NCBI GenBank assembly: GCA_964036315.1
Contig: OZ038492.1
Coordinates: 41,354,095-41,418,094, forward strand
Length of the DNA: 64,000 nt
DNA from: Acanthosepion esculentum
Lineage: Eukaryota; Mollusca; Cephalopoda; Sepiida; Sepiidae
Direction: 5' to 3'
The stretch's first letter is position 1. Every line of letters begins with the position of its first letter. Below the pieces are notes generated by a model. The model saw only the letters and a list, made by a program, of their open reading frames with translations. It was not told where the DNA came from and ran no database searches. Of this stretch, positions 32,750 to 43,894 are shown one piece after another. A program made the translations under genes and the position numbers.

Positions 32750-34235
32750 CATATGGCTTTAAATAATCTTTTCAGGTTAATTAAAGCCATAAGATGTAGT
32801 AAACGAATCAGTGAAATTCCGAATACGACATTGCAATTAAATTTTTTTTATCATTACTTGGGCCATTACTTACGATTGTTACGCTGAAACAATCAAGGCC
32901 TGCGGACTGATTAGACGAGAAGAGATTTTCAATATTTTATATCTTTTGAAATAACCAAATGCTAATGTTTATTATGAAAATAAGTAAACAAAACAGAGAG
33001 GATCATCACCATTATCATCATAAGTACCACCATAATTAGTACCATTAGGGGCGTGATCGTAGTTGTCACTGCGCATCTCGGCTGCTGACCAGTTCCATCC
33101 ACATATCAGGTAGAAAACCACGGAGGCATTCATTGACGCGTAGCGTGTCTCTGGGCAGTAGACTTGACGGAACCCATCACTCTTCCGATTAAACCACAGC
33201 TAATGTCTTCTATCTTGTCACGGATACGTGGGAGTTGATTCCATCGGAGAAGCCTTCTACGTTGGCCGGTGACTTCAGTCTAGGAAGCCCAGCGATAGCT
33301 TTAATCACCGCATGGTGCTCGATAGACGTTGATTCTACAAGAATGTTTATCACCCCATTGACAGGTCTTGTTTTTTACTACTTTCCCCCACCAGAAAGGC
33401 CTGTTAGGAGGACCTCTTTAGTCGCCTATGATTCGACGATGCAACCAGTAGCACGCCTAGAATAACCTGACATGGTGATTTTCTAAGCATAGTTTAGATG
33501 TGTTGCTCATATTCGACATAGTCTATGAATATAGAATCCAGCGCGGTACGTAATCTGTTCAATGAAACAACGTTAAAGATTAAGACTCACGAAGACACTC
33601 TACTGGATCTGACTATATTGCCAATAGCAGCAGCAGCTATTCCGTAATTCTTCAGTCTTCGATATCAGAGGTTGGCAGTGAATATTCGGAAAAAACAGAT
33701 TCCTTTATACACGTCCAATTGAATATTTTAAGCCTTCTGATTGGTTAATTCTTCTACTAGTGAACTATAAAATGAGTCAGCTCATTTTGGTTGACTCACT
33801 AGTACATAGAGTACCTAAAAACTGTAACAAGATGTGGCAAAAGGTCGAAAGAATGGAGCACCCATTGTGGACGGAACTCAATGAATGACCTGATATAAAC
33901 AGAGAAGAGATTAATGTTTTCTTTATATTTCAAGCGAATTCCATTGACTAGTTTATTCCATTCTTCTCTGTCTGCCATGATATTCATTAGTTCTTCAAAC
34001 CTCAAAAAAGCATCGGCTTTAGTTCATTGTAGTGAGTAAAACTATAAGAACCTGACTTTCCACTGGAGACAGGCGCCTTGTTGTCCCAGCAGTAGAATGA
34101 TATGGCATGAAAAACTCAATTTACTAGTCCAGCTCTTTTTCAATTGCTTTCACCCTGACACCGTATATACGATTCAATACTCGTACGACAAACCACAGGA
34201 TTCATCTAAGTAGTAGTGTTTTTTTTAGTCATGTC
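32750..34235. other. Unassigned sequence
   Basis: A 76-codon frame at 33235-33465 sits in a slightly GC-richer stretch (33040-33480) but has no recognised motif. No repeat match was found within the window. Confidence 0.4.
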
Positions 34236-34239
34236 ACCG

Positions 34240-34630
34240 CAAGCAATGAGAGAATTCCAATAAGTACGCAGGGGTTACAGGGGGTGAAAGTGAAAGAGAA
34301 GACTGAGTATAGAGAGGATTGGGGAAATGAGAAAAGATGAACGGGATTCAAGAATACAGAAGATGTCGATTGACGTTGCATTTAAATTTTTGAAGATTTT
34401 AGTTATCAGGGAATCGAGTAAACGGATGGGAGTTTCACACGCGGGAAGTGCGAGAAAAAAAGTTGTTGGTGCAGAAGTGGCGTTTGCATGTAGTTATTTA
34501 AACACTAAACAGGTAGGACCTAGATGCCAATCTAGTAAAACGCTTAAATTCATGTAGTCGGTGTACCAGGAAAAATGCTCGCCATGAAAATATTTGTAGA
34601 AAAGACAGAAGGAAGCGACGCCAAATGTTT
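34240..34630 (-). pseudogene. LINE-J C-terminal fragment
   Basis: The inverse of GTGCGAGAAAAAAAGTTG and of GATGTCGATTGACGTTGCA, together with TTAAATTTTTGAAGATTTTAG, match the same landmarks in the copies at 44340 and 58300, in the same order. On the minus strand these encode the LWN-LP region, the F-K-x-N segment and the 3' end. Confidence 0.6.
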
Positions 34631-34734
34631 ATACCTCTAGGTTTTTTTTTTGGCTCCTACCACCCGATCTGTCTGGCTATGTTGGCCTTGCATATCCCTC
34701 CGAGTCATAGGGGCAGGCAAAACACTACCCCACG

Positions 34735-34960
34735 TCAATGTGGATGTACTGGTAGTATAACGGTTAGCGACGCAGAAAATGTCGGCCAAGTTCCTTATGT
34801 TTACATACGTGCAAATGCCGTAGGGTTAGACATGATCCCATTTCTTCTTTCCTCAGTTATGGATTAAATGACAGGGTACACTGCGATCTCTAGTCTTGCT
34901 AGGTAAATAGACTTAAGCTGGTGTCTTGATAAAAAAAACATTCTCTAGAAACTTGGGTTA
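34735..34960 (+). mobile_element. T1 SINE
   Basis: The tRNA-like head GTACTGGTAGTATAACGGTTAG with GGCCAAGTTCC (weak B box) leads to ACATACGTGCAAATGCCG, a weakened GGGTTAGACATGATCCC, and CAGTTATGGATTAAATGACAGG, then CTAGTCTTGCTAGG. Landmarks are as in the copies at 11880 and 13720. Confidence 0.6.
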
Positions 34961-34964
34961 CTCA

Positions 34965-35780
34965 TGAGAATACTTCAAACCGTAATGATGCACGATGAGT
35001 GAAATATTTAAGTCATGTAGGTTGTCTAGGAGCATGCCGGCTGAAATAGCGTCTGTTTCTCTCCCTCCATGATTAAGATAATAACATTAGTTTATACATC
35101 AAAGAATAATGTCGCTTGCAACATATCAATTTAATACATCCAATCGTTTCACCAAGATTTACGCAAAGAGAAAAACATTTTTAAAAAGAGACGTACCAGT
35201 CTAAGTCAATTCATGAATATAAATAAGCAATTATGTTTTAGATTTTATAACTCAAACATTTTAAGTTATCAATAAACATGAAACGCTATTACAAAACATA
35301 ATGACAATATCAACGATCAAGCATAGTTATTGCATCAGTAAACATTAGATCCCATTTGACATTGAACCAAAAGATTAGATGTCTTAGCTGTTGAGAATTC
35401 GAAACATTAACTGATATTAACATATTTTTGTTACCGAATATATCAAAGATGAGATATTTGATATAGTCTTAACATCAATAAACATGATCTTGTATCGCAC
35501 GACAAGTAATCAGGAAACGAAGGAATTAAATGTCTGCGTTTGGAACTACATCACTAAATGACATTTTTATAATTTATTTCACACCCAAGAAAACCGAGAT
35601 TTTGACTTAGTCACTGCAGTAAGAACTTTTAGAATTCGTGACAATTGGTGAAATGTTTATTGAACAAAAAAGGTTGAGAACAGTGATTGGTGCTGAAGTT
35701 GGTGTACAGGGGAAACCTATCCGACCCTCATGGTTTACGGTATTGCGATCCTGATGTAGATGAAAAGTTCTACTTCTTTT
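34965..35780. other. Unassigned A+T-rich sequence
   Basis: No feature seen. Confidence 0.4.
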
Positions 35781-35784
35781 GTGT

Positions 35785-36380
35785 GCCGTGTCCCTTTATG
35801 TTGATGGCTATTATGATTCTCCACAATTTGACGTCCCTTGTTGCTCTTATTAAATGTCGTCCATTTGTTTTTTTCTGCTAAACCCAGTTCTTTACACAAG
35901 GCTCAATAGGTAGATTATGCGTTGTTTTCCTCTGTCTTTCTATCAAATTTTCTAAGCCCTCTTTCCTCATTATGAGCCCTAGAAATTTCAACTGTCTCTT
36001 TCTGATGTTAAGTATAAGATTCATTTTTACATTTTCTCTAAGACTTCGTCGGTGTTCACTGATTCGGTGAACGGCATTCTCAGTAAACTTCTGTAGAATC
36101 ACATTGATCTTACTTCGTCTCTTTTTGATCTGTGAGGAGATTGTCTAGCATTCATTGACATATAGAAGGGCTGATATTACGTTCAGTACTCTTCTTTTTT
36201 CTAATTTTGTTGTCCCTTAGTACATTGTTTAGCTTTTGGAAGGCATAATTTGCAATCCCAGTGTGTCTTCGGATTATATTATCACACATTCTGGTTCTTA
36301 AAACACTTCCAAGGTATTTAAATTGTACTTGACTTTGCTCTCCACTTTATAATCTGCATATTAGTCAAAAAGTTTCATAG
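35785..36380 (-). pseudogene. LINE-G RT C-terminal fragment
   Basis: The 3' end near 35790 carries the inverse of GGGACACGGCACACAAAAG. Upstream on the minus strand: QRKTTHNLPIEPCVKN, then LNIRKRQLKFLGLIMRKEGL, ENLIE and ILQKFTENAVHRISEHRRSL. There are frameshifts throughout. It continues to the LRDNKI-like and KLNNVLR segments near 36230. Confidence 0.7.
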
Positions 36381-36629
36381 CTGATAATGCCAGATATTAC
36401 GTGAAAACTAAATGTGCACATATAAAACAGATACACCAAAATATCCTTTCTCTTACATTTGCTATTCTTGATGTCTGCAGGAGAAGTGAAGTAAAGGCGG
36501 ATGTCATTTGGATAATGCATTACTAAGAAGAAGGACATCGGAATACATAAACGGTGGGTGGCAAAGAAAAAAGAATATTAAAAATACTTTTAAAAATTTA
36601 CCTTTTAAAACTTAAACTTATTCCTAAAG

Positions 36630-37015
36630 TAGAATCTTCTAATGTTTTTGGTCTTGATTTGGAATCTCGTCTTCAGTCACTTACCCACCGCAAAATGTAG
36701 CTATCTTATGCTTTTCCTATAAATACTTTCATGATAATTGTTTTCTTTTTTTGGTACTTTGAATTGACGAATTTATGCGCAGTACTAGATTGGAAGATTG
36801 GTCTCATGTTATTGTTGAAATTGTAAGCAAGTGTACGCGCAAGTTCTGCGCTAATGGTTTCTCTCGAATTTCTCCAGTGCTGGAAATCTCTATCGTCTTC
36901 TTGCTTTCTATCAACAATGATCTTTAAAAATTTTAAACCAATTTCTTTCGTTATCTTCTGTCTCCTTGAATACTGTCTTTTAATGCATTCTTTCTCTACA
37001 CCGTTTTTTTCTCAG
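36630..37015 (+). pseudogene. LINE-J C-terminal fragment
   Basis: FGLDLESRLQSLTHRK-type sequence near 36650 parallels LASRLQSLSQRR of the copy at 58470. LEDWSHVIVEIVSKCTR and KFCANGFS continue toward an FKNFKPIS-like end near 36935. The 3' T-rich region follows. Confidence 0.6.
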
Positions 37016-37032
37016 TTGTTTTTTTTTTATTA

Positions 37033-37135
37033 GAGAGCCGAGTTCGAATTCCAGTCAGGTTTGTTACATTCACTTACATGCAAATAACCTTGGGAAATGT
37101 ATGAATCTTCCTCTTTTCCCTAAGTTTAATCTAAT
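37033..37135 (+). mobile_element. T1/S5 SINE, 5'-truncated
   Basis: GAGAGCCGAGTTCGAATTCCAG is the B-box half of the tRNA-like head. ATTCACTTACATGCAAATAACC, CTTGGGAAATGTATGAATC and a CCCTAAGTTTAATC block are the central domain. Confidence 0.6.
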
Positions 37136-37139
37136 ATTC

Positions 37140-37795
37140 ACTTGCAAAAAAGAAAATAATTATTCAATCCAAAATTATATATTTTCGCTTTAAATAACCT
37201 GCAAAACTTTGACAAACCTTAAAAAAAAAAACATAAATAAAAAATTCAACGTTTCTTTTATTCTCATTAACCCCTTCTGATTAGTGACTTTACCGCCTGG
37301 TTTGGGGTGAAATGATTGAAAAAAAGAAGCATGTAAAATCAAAACGTTATTTTCTTTTCCTTCCATCTTTCTTCTTCGCTTTCACTTTTATACAACTATT
37401 ACGTGCATGTTTAGTTCTTGGAATTTTATTGACGTCAGAACCACTCAATCCGACTTCGGAGCTATCATCGAACCAAACCTTTTTTTTCTGCTTTACGTTT
37501 CTTCATTTTCCTCGCCTTTCATCCTTTCAAAAGGTCTATCTGACCTCACCCAGAAGCATTCTCCTTTAGTGGGTATGAGGAAGAAGAGGGTTTGATGATG
37601 GCAAGAAAAGAAGATAAATTAGCGAAACTATAAAAATTGTCCAATCTAAAAGGCTGCAAGAAAAATAAATATGTTTGCTAAAGTATCAGATTATTTTCGT
37701 CTCGAAGAGAAGCATTTGCAACGAAGGCTAAGTTTCTATTTACGCCCAGAAGAGATCGCTTACAGATTTGAGAGCATAAATACATAAAGATACAC
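37140..37795. other. Unassigned sequence
   Basis: An 85-codon frame at 37312-37569 is Phe/Leu/Ser-rich and unrecognised. Confidence 0.4.
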
Positions 37796-37798
37796 TGG

Positions 37799-37808
37799 AA
37801 TAAATAAA

Positions 37809-37866
<58 letters not shown>
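37799..37866. repeat. (AAAT)n-(AAT)n microsatellite
   Basis: About 6 AAAT units precede about 14 AAT units. They lie 60 bases beyond the 3' end of the minus-strand LINE-G copy and may descend from its tail. Confidence 0.9.
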
Positions 37867-37869
<3 letters not shown>

Positions 37870-37924
37870 AGAACTTATTACAGCGATCTGCTTTTTCTGA
37901 TGTCCAACTTGAATGCCTGTAATA

Positions 37925-38890
37925 TTACTATTTTTTCTTCTATGTGCCACGTCCATTCACAATTTCCTGTCCTTTGTAGCGATTAAGAAATTCTGTCTTT
38001 TTGTTAACTCTCCTAAACCTTGGTTCGTTATCCACTTCCTCACGTTCGTTAGCTAGGTTATGCACAGTTTTCATGTCCATCTTGAATTTAAACTCTCTTG
38101 TGCGTATCAAAATGTCTAAGCCGTCTTTCCTTAATATGTGCCCAAGAAATTCCAACTGTCTCGACCTGATGTTAAATATAAAAGTCCTTTTGGTTTTCTC
38201 CACAATGCCAACTTTGCTTACATTTTTGATCCATGGCTTCCTCAGCGTCCTTCTGTAGAACCATATTTCTGTTGCTTCAAGATTCTTCTTCATCTGTGAG
38301 GAGATTATCCACTATCCAGTGGTATATAGAAGGAGTGATATTACGTAAAAGTTCGGTACTCTTTTCTTTGCTTCTAACGAAATGTTTCTGTTTCTTAATA
38401 GATTGCTTATCTTTTGAAAGCCATCTTTCACTATCCGAATGGTCTTTCAGATTTCATTGTCACCCATTCCGTCCTCTGATAAAAATAAAAAAAAACAATT
38501 CTCAGATAATTAAATTATTGTTCTTGATTTTGGCATCTCGAATATGTAATTTGTATATTGAACTGTTCTTTTTTTTGGTAAAAACTATGCATAAGGTCTT
38601 CTTGCAATTGATGATTAGTCCTTTCTTCACGCTTTCCTTTATTACCTTCCTTAGGAGTTTTTGTAGTTTCTCTATATCTCTGCTATCAACACCGCGTCCT
38701 CTGTATATACGACGTTATTAAAATTGTGGTATTCAATAATGAGTCCTGGTAGTACTTCTCTCTCTGAAATGCTTCGGAGTATCGGTCTGCTGAGAAAGCT
38801 CATTCTTGTTCTTTACATTTCTATATATACTTTGTATGTTCTATGAATACTGAACTCATTTTCTATTTGTATGCATAATCTATAAAATAC
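37925..38890 (-). pseudogene. LINE-G RT copy
   Basis: The 3' end near 37930 holds the inverse of GGACGTGGCACATAGAAG. The 117-codon stretch 37940-38293 reads MKKNLEATEIWFYRRTLRKP, WIKNVSKVGIVEKTK, FNIRSRQLEFLGHILRKDGL and DMKTVHNL. Upstream are an LSSVLLYTTG-like segment and, to about 38780, the pre-catalytic region (LSRPILRSI, LPGLIIEYHNF). It extends as far toward the catalytic loop as the copy at 18040 but in broken frames. Confidence 0.75.
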
Positions 38891-38894
38891 ACAT

Positions 38895-39530
38895 AAAAAT
38901 AAATAAACATTCTGAATTTTTATTGCTTTTTCTATCATTCTCATCAAAATTATGGTATTCCTTATTCCTTTTTCATCAACAAAGCAACACAGTTCTTTGT
39001 CCTATTTCCCGAGAGATCCCGCTGCGCGCTCTATTCATCAAAATCCGGGTGATAGGTTTTGATATATAGTTCATGAGAGTGATTGTCCAGTGACAGTAAC
39101 ATTCCTTTGCACCTGGCTTCTTCTTATTGAAGTTGATACATAGTAGATCTCTGCACACGAGCAAGACTAGTGGGTGACCATGTGGGTTGGGTGTTGAGCG
39201 GGCTGTTTAAAGGATGAGACAGCCAATGTGACTTGGCAGTGAACCGCAATAGGGATAAGTTATTAACCAGGAAATATTTCTAACCGGGTCCCATCTCCAA
39301 GGGAACACACTACTTTTATCACAACCCGTGAACAGATCGCGCATATTTGACTCTGAGGCATGTGTCCGCTTTGCCATTATCAATTTGGACGTACTGGTGG
39401 ATATATTAGGCTTCGTAGAGTCGTACCCACTGAAACTGATGACGTTTTGTTCACCAACGTAATAATAACAGTAATAATAATATTAATAATCCTTGAAGTT
39501 ACACTAGGTATGTCACTCAGGGTTTATGAT
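38895..39530. other. Unassigned sequence with weak tRNA-SINE tail
   Basis: 39290-39345 (ACCGGGTCCCATCTCC, TATCACAACCCGTG) recalls 20110-20150 (CTCGGGTCCCCACG, GTGTCACAACCTG). Otherwise nothing is recognised. Confidence 0.35.
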
Positions 39531-39673
39531 GTGAATTGATTGGCGGTGTTAACATGTATATCATTAGTCCTGGTGAATTAAGATGGGTTATTATATATTT
39601 TTCGGTTTTCGCAAATTTGAACATCGGCGTCACTTTTTCGTTGTATTGTTCTCTCGCATTCTCTTCTTTTGCT

Positions 39674-39676
<3 letters not shown>

Positions 39677-39724
<48 letters not shown>

Positions 39725-39868
39725 TACTACTACTACTACTACTACTATTATTATTATTATTATTATTATTATTACTACTACTACTACTACTACTACTACT
39801 ATTATTATTATTATTATTATTACTACTACTACTACTACTACTACTATTATTATTATTATTATTATTAT

Positions 39869-39943
<75 letters not shown>
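39677..39943. repeat. Alternating (ATT)n/(ACT)n block array
   Basis: Uninterrupted triplets alternate as ATT about 14, ACT 8, ATT 9, ACT 9, ATT 7, ACT 8, ATT 8, ACT 10, ATT about 15. The higher-order period is about 16-17 triplets. It abuts the 3' end of a minus-strand LINE (39955 on), so it occupies the position of that LINE's (AAT)n tail. Long poly-Tyr, poly-Leu and poly-Ile/Thr frames here are artefacts. Confidence 0.97.
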
Positions 39944-39949
39944 CTTATT

Positions 39950-40485
39950 TTGTTTGATTTCTAGTGTGTACATATTTCTTTCCGTGTCCCACCCAGATAC
40001 CTAAGGTTAGAAATAGCATCATGATATTTTACCCTGACAAAATAAAAAAAAAAAACAAAAATAAAAAAAAATATTTTACATAGATAAAGCCCTTCGTAAG
40101 GTGCTGGCTGTACTCGTGAGAACAATCCAGGAATCCCTTCAATTAGTCTACTGGAATCTTTTCCAATCATTCCGATGGCTCCATCTACAACAGGTTGATG
40201 TTTCCATGCCACAATTTTGAGATTTCGATTTCAAGGTCCTTGTATTTTGACAGCTTTTTGAAGATCTTCAAAGATACATTGCACTCTGCAGGAACTTCTA
40301 TATCAATAAGGAGTTTTTTTTGTTTGAGGTCTCTAATAACAATGTCTGGGCGGCTGGCTTTGATTGTTCTGTCTGTGTGTATTGTGTAGCCCCATAAAAT
40401 TGTAACAGGTCCTATCTCCGTAACCGGATCTGGGTGGTAATGTATCTTCGAAAAGCTATCAAAATACAAGGACTTTGTCTATGTA
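39950..40485 (-). pseudogene. RLE-type LINE C-terminus and 3' UTR (Dong/R4-like?)
   Basis: The minus-strand stretch 40185-40469 reads IGPVTILWGYTIHTDRTI, then SRPDIVIRDLKQKKLLIDIE, VPAECNVSLKIFKKLSKYKD and LEIEISKLWHGN. RPD followed about 12 residues later by D is the nuclease core of the restriction-like endonucleases of R2/R4/Dong-type LINEs. After a frameshift, VVDGAIGMIGKDSSRLIEG, IPG follows, then about 90 bases of 3' UTR ending TTTGATTTC (inverted) against the triplet array. TAA-type tails and targets are typical of the Dong branch, which is why I prefer it, with moderate confidence. Confidence 0.65.
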
Positions 40486-40487
40486 AA

Positions 40488-40612
40488 ATATTTTTTTCCA
40501 GTGGAAATTGTCATGATGTCATTTCTAACCTTAGGTCCTTGGGCGGGACCCGGAAAGAAATGAATACACATCAGAAATCAAAGGAAATAAAATAATAATA
40601 ATAATAATAATC
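40488..40612 (+). mobile_element. Second 3' end of the same RLE-type LINE, opposite orientation
   Basis: TCATGATGTCATTTCTAACC, TTAGGTCCTTGGGCGGGACC, CGGAAAGAAATGAATACACA and TCAGAAATCAAAGG are the inverted counterparts of 39955-40030. The copy ends in an (AAT)n tail (40590-40612). Two copies thus lie in opposing orientation with their 3' ends facing away from each other. Confidence 0.75.
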
Positions 40613-40619
40613 TGATATA

Positions 40620-40980
40620 AAATGGAAATTATAATATTATCAACATTTTGATGTAACGAAATTTTATAAAAAATAATTATGAGCATGAATAGTGATGATG
40701 ATATTGATTATGATGATGATAAAATTCCTCTGTTTTTTTGGTTTTCTTTACAATAATGCGCATCCTGTACGACGCCTAGGAACCACTTATTTGTTTAAAG
40801 GCATTATGGGCCATTTAATGCCGAAAATGAATTTTCTTGGGAGCTTTGAAATAATAAATATATGACAATTGAACACATGGCAGATGATAACCAGTATTTG
40901 TGCTTATTCATGCCAGTGTAGATATAATTACTGGAGGTGTTGTTATGTGTGTTTTATGTTGTAGTTTTGTTGACGTTATA
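40620..40980. other. Unassigned sequence
   Basis: A few GAT repeats near 40695-40720; nothing else. Confidence 0.4.
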
Positions 40981-40984
40981 TTCT

Positions 40985-41440
40985 GGACTATAGTTTGATT
41001 TCTTTGTGAAATCGTAGGATATTATATGGGTTAATGTCCTGAAAGGGTTCTTTCAACGGATTTGGCTGAATTCGCCACAATCTGTTAGCATGTGTATTAT
41101 TGTGTCTACCTCTTGGTATGCCGTACATATTGGAGGTGGCTCTTGTTTTAGAATATAAAAATGTGTTATCATGGAGTGTCCGATATGAAATCTGGACATT
41201 ATTACTTCATCTTTCATCTGTTTTTCGTTTCTGACACCATTCTCCTATAGTAGGTTTTATATTGTATAATTTATTGGTTGGGCAGCTGGTCCGTAATTTC
41301 TGACATTATTCTTTGATAAATGATTTAATGTTAGATCTGAGGTCTGTGTCAAGCATATTGGTGTTTGAACTAGTTTGACGCTTTTTTGGTTGCTAAATTG
41401 TCCGATCGATGCCCTTAATGCCGATATGGGTAGGTATCCT
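40985..41440 (-). pseudogene. LINE C-terminal zinc-knuckle region after an RNase H domain
   Basis: The minus strand reads VKLVQTPICLTQTSDLT near 41360, then MSRFHIGHSMITHFYILKQE, PPPICTAYQEVDTIIHML and TDCGEFSQIR. RIGH-x4-H-x-Y-L, then P-x-C-x2-C-x8-H-x4-C, is the usual end of I/jockey/R1-type LINE proteins. Here the second cysteine is tyrosine (CTAY), so the knuckle is broken. No RNase H catalytic residues could be followed upstream. Confidence 0.65.
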
Positions 41441-41504
41441 CTGAGACTGATGCGCTGCCTACTACGCTAACGAGTTTCACACTGTAAGCGGTAAGAGGCA
41501 CAAT

Positions 41505-41585
41505 TTATGGAATATGTGGCGAAGATAACGGTTAACCCCCTACTTAAATAGGTTAAGATAGTAGTGACCATAATCTACTCAAGTC
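41505..41585 (-). pseudogene. LINE-J extreme C-terminal scrap
   Basis: GCGAAGATAACGGTTAACCCCC, then TTAAGATAGTAGTGACC matches 16080 and 58840. Confidence 0.45.
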
Positions 41586-41589
41586 TTGG

Positions 41590-42045
41590 GTTAACTCTAG
41601 ACAAACACAAATCTGAATTGATTCCATCGTGTTTAATTTTAATCGAACAATATCCTAATTTGTAAATGGGGATCGATGGATCTCGAAGACTGACAAGTTA
41701 GCGGAAATTTGATCCGAAGTTATCACTGCTTGAACAATGATTAAATTTCCACTGAATGACGCGCAATGAAAAGGAATTATTGACTAATAAGAAATGATTA
41801 CCAAACACGAAGAGCGGAAGGAGAGAATTCTACAACTGAGGATTTAATGAAGATTTAGCTTGGTGGATTTTACTGCATATCAAAAGTTATTGTGTTATTT
41901 AATGTCGAAACTGTCATAGATTTTTTATTTTTTAAATAGAGTCTATAAGTTCAAGTGACACTCAATTTAGTGATATACTGAAGGGGTAGTTTTATTCAAG
42001 ATTGTTGATTATAAGGATATGATGGATAGATAACGACTGACCATG
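41590..42045. other. Unassigned sequence
   Basis: No feature seen. Confidence 0.4.
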
Positions 42046-42049
42046 AAAT

Positions 42050-42300
42050 TTTAGGTTTAGATTATAGTGGTCGGAGAAGCTGCTCTTGGGAAGAAGCTCT
42101 TGGAATGGAACGTCAATCTTAACAATGAAATACAAAGGAAATTAATACGGTTCGCATCTGTGTATGCGACATTGTGAGTATGAGCCGAAAATTCTGAACT
42201 GGTTAAATTAAGGAATTTAGTTCACCGGAATACTTTCCATGGAAATAGCGATAGAATAGCAAGAGGTTTGCGACGTTTCATCTATAGAAACAGAATTGTC
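42050..42300 (-). pseudogene. LINE-J C-terminal fragment
   Basis: GAGAAGCTGCTCTTGGGAAGA on the plus strand corresponds to the inverse of the FxRTxxLWN region. CACCGGAATACTTTCCATGG, AAATAGCGATAGAATAGC corresponds to the YRYFHGKYSGEL segment on the minus strand. The order matches 57955-58210. Confidence 0.55.
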
Positions 42301-42639
42301 AGCTTGAAAGGCCGCAATGATCGCTTTTGAACTCAGTCGATATTGAAAAGGATTCTACAGCTCCAATCTGGGTACATCAGCAATAGTTTTGGTCTGATTT
42401 TGCTTTTGAACATATAGAGCACGGAGAGGTGAAGTCAGGTTCTGGAATGGTATAAAGAGCCAACCATTTTTCAACGTCTTTAGCGTTGATGTGAGCCCAA
42501 CTGAGAACCGAGGGTGAACTTGAGTGCTAGCAGACGATTAAAGCAAAGCGCCTCTATGAGAGTGCAATCATTCATCGTGAATGGTAAAAATCCAGGATTA
42601 ACTGACATTATTTTACACTTGTAATCTGTCACCAGCCTC

Positions 42640-42850
42640 ATCATCACTTTTTAGTTATTAATAATTACAAAGGAAAACCCCCATCAATATTAGAAAGAAC
42701 GTTAAAAATTACTGGACTTGAGAAACCTATTTCATTGAAAAAATAATTTAAGAGAAAGATTTTATAAATTTCGGTTGACACTTGCTGCTCGGTCAGTGAA
42801 CGCCGAATGTTTCTTTATAAGGAAACGGCTAATACTATCATTCTATGACA
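42640..42850 (+). repeat. Dispersed repeat shared with 50080-50310
   Basis: CCCATCAATATTAGAAAGA, ACTGGACTTGAGAAACC and CGAATGTTTCTTTATAAGG occur in the same order and spacing at 50080-50310. Possibly an untranslated or N-terminal part of one of the LINEs; the family is unknown. Confidence 0.6.
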
Positions 42851-42854
42851 TTCG

Positions 42855-43885
42855 GAAAGGTCAGAATACGAACAAGCCGTCTATGGAAACTGATCTCACT
42901 TCCCGTATTTTTGGAATCCTATCTCGTCCCTGGCGATTATTTTACCGAATCTCGTCTTATTGCTATATTCTTTATTTCGTCATTTTCTATTACACAACTC
43001 CCTTTGTTGATTGATTTAATTCTTTCTTTAACGGCATATCAACACATTATGTGTCATTTAAAGCTGAAATGTAATTTTCTTGAGTACCTTGAAGTAATAC
43101 AAACATCATATATGTTATTCTGCTTTCACAATTGAATACATTGTAGATGATTAGTTGGTTAGTTGGTTGATTTTGTTTAGCGGCGTATCTACTTTTATGA
43201 GTTATATAAGTTCGAACTCTAAACATTTTGAACGCAATTTTATGACTTCAACTATAGTATATTTTGAAAACAATTGTATGCATTTATCGACAGAGAAAAT
43301 ACAGTGTTCACCATTTTGCTATAAAATGTGTTGTTGGTAATTCTACTATAAATATTTATTTGTATTTTTTATATAAAAGTGTATTGCTTGTACTTTTACT
43401 ACAAAAGGTTCTTACTTCCATAGTGTTTTGTTTTGGTGTTGGTTTCACTATTTTCCCATAGCTGGGGCCCGAACAGGGACTACCACCCTGGATCAGGGTG
43501 GACCTGGGAACAACAGGAATGAAGTAGTGGTACCACGCTCTTCAAAAGCTGACATTTTACTTGCAATCAGTTTAAGCTAGCCTGAAGAGGGATCGATTCC
43601 TTCTGGCTATATCGCTCCAGGCGCACTCCTGCTTCTATAGCCTTAGTTCATGTTCCTCCCCACTAAGCGTACAGGCTTAACAGACGTGAAGTCATATAGC
43701 ACTATAAACCCGGTCGGAGTTCTTACCGTAGATTATCGTCATGCCCAGGAATACTCACTTTGTTTATATTATATTAGACGTGCTATATATAATACTATTA
43801 GAATTTCTGACATGAGTATTTGTCAATGATTTTCAAAAAGAAGTAAAGAAGAAAGAATATACATTAGACAAAAATGGACAATTGA
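42855..43885. other. Unassigned sequence
   Basis: 43440-43560 holds a GC-richer stretch with CCACCCTGGATCAGGGTGG, a perfect short hairpin (CCACCCTG/CAGGGTGG). The rest is featureless. Confidence 0.4.
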
Positions 43886-43894
43886 CAATATTTC

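Noticed and set aside
33235..33465. 76-codon frame in a slightly GC-richer stretch as a host gene
   Set aside because: No recognised domain, splice context or conservation evidence.
38233..38721. 162-residue plus-strand frame with a hydrophobic, Ser/Phe-rich look
   Set aside because: Antisense to a LINE-G copy whose minus-strand motifs are clear.
39536..39973. Long poly-Tyr, poly-Leu and poly-Ile/Thr/Val reading frames on both strands
   Set aside because: They are the triplet array read in different frames; no unique protein sequence supports them.
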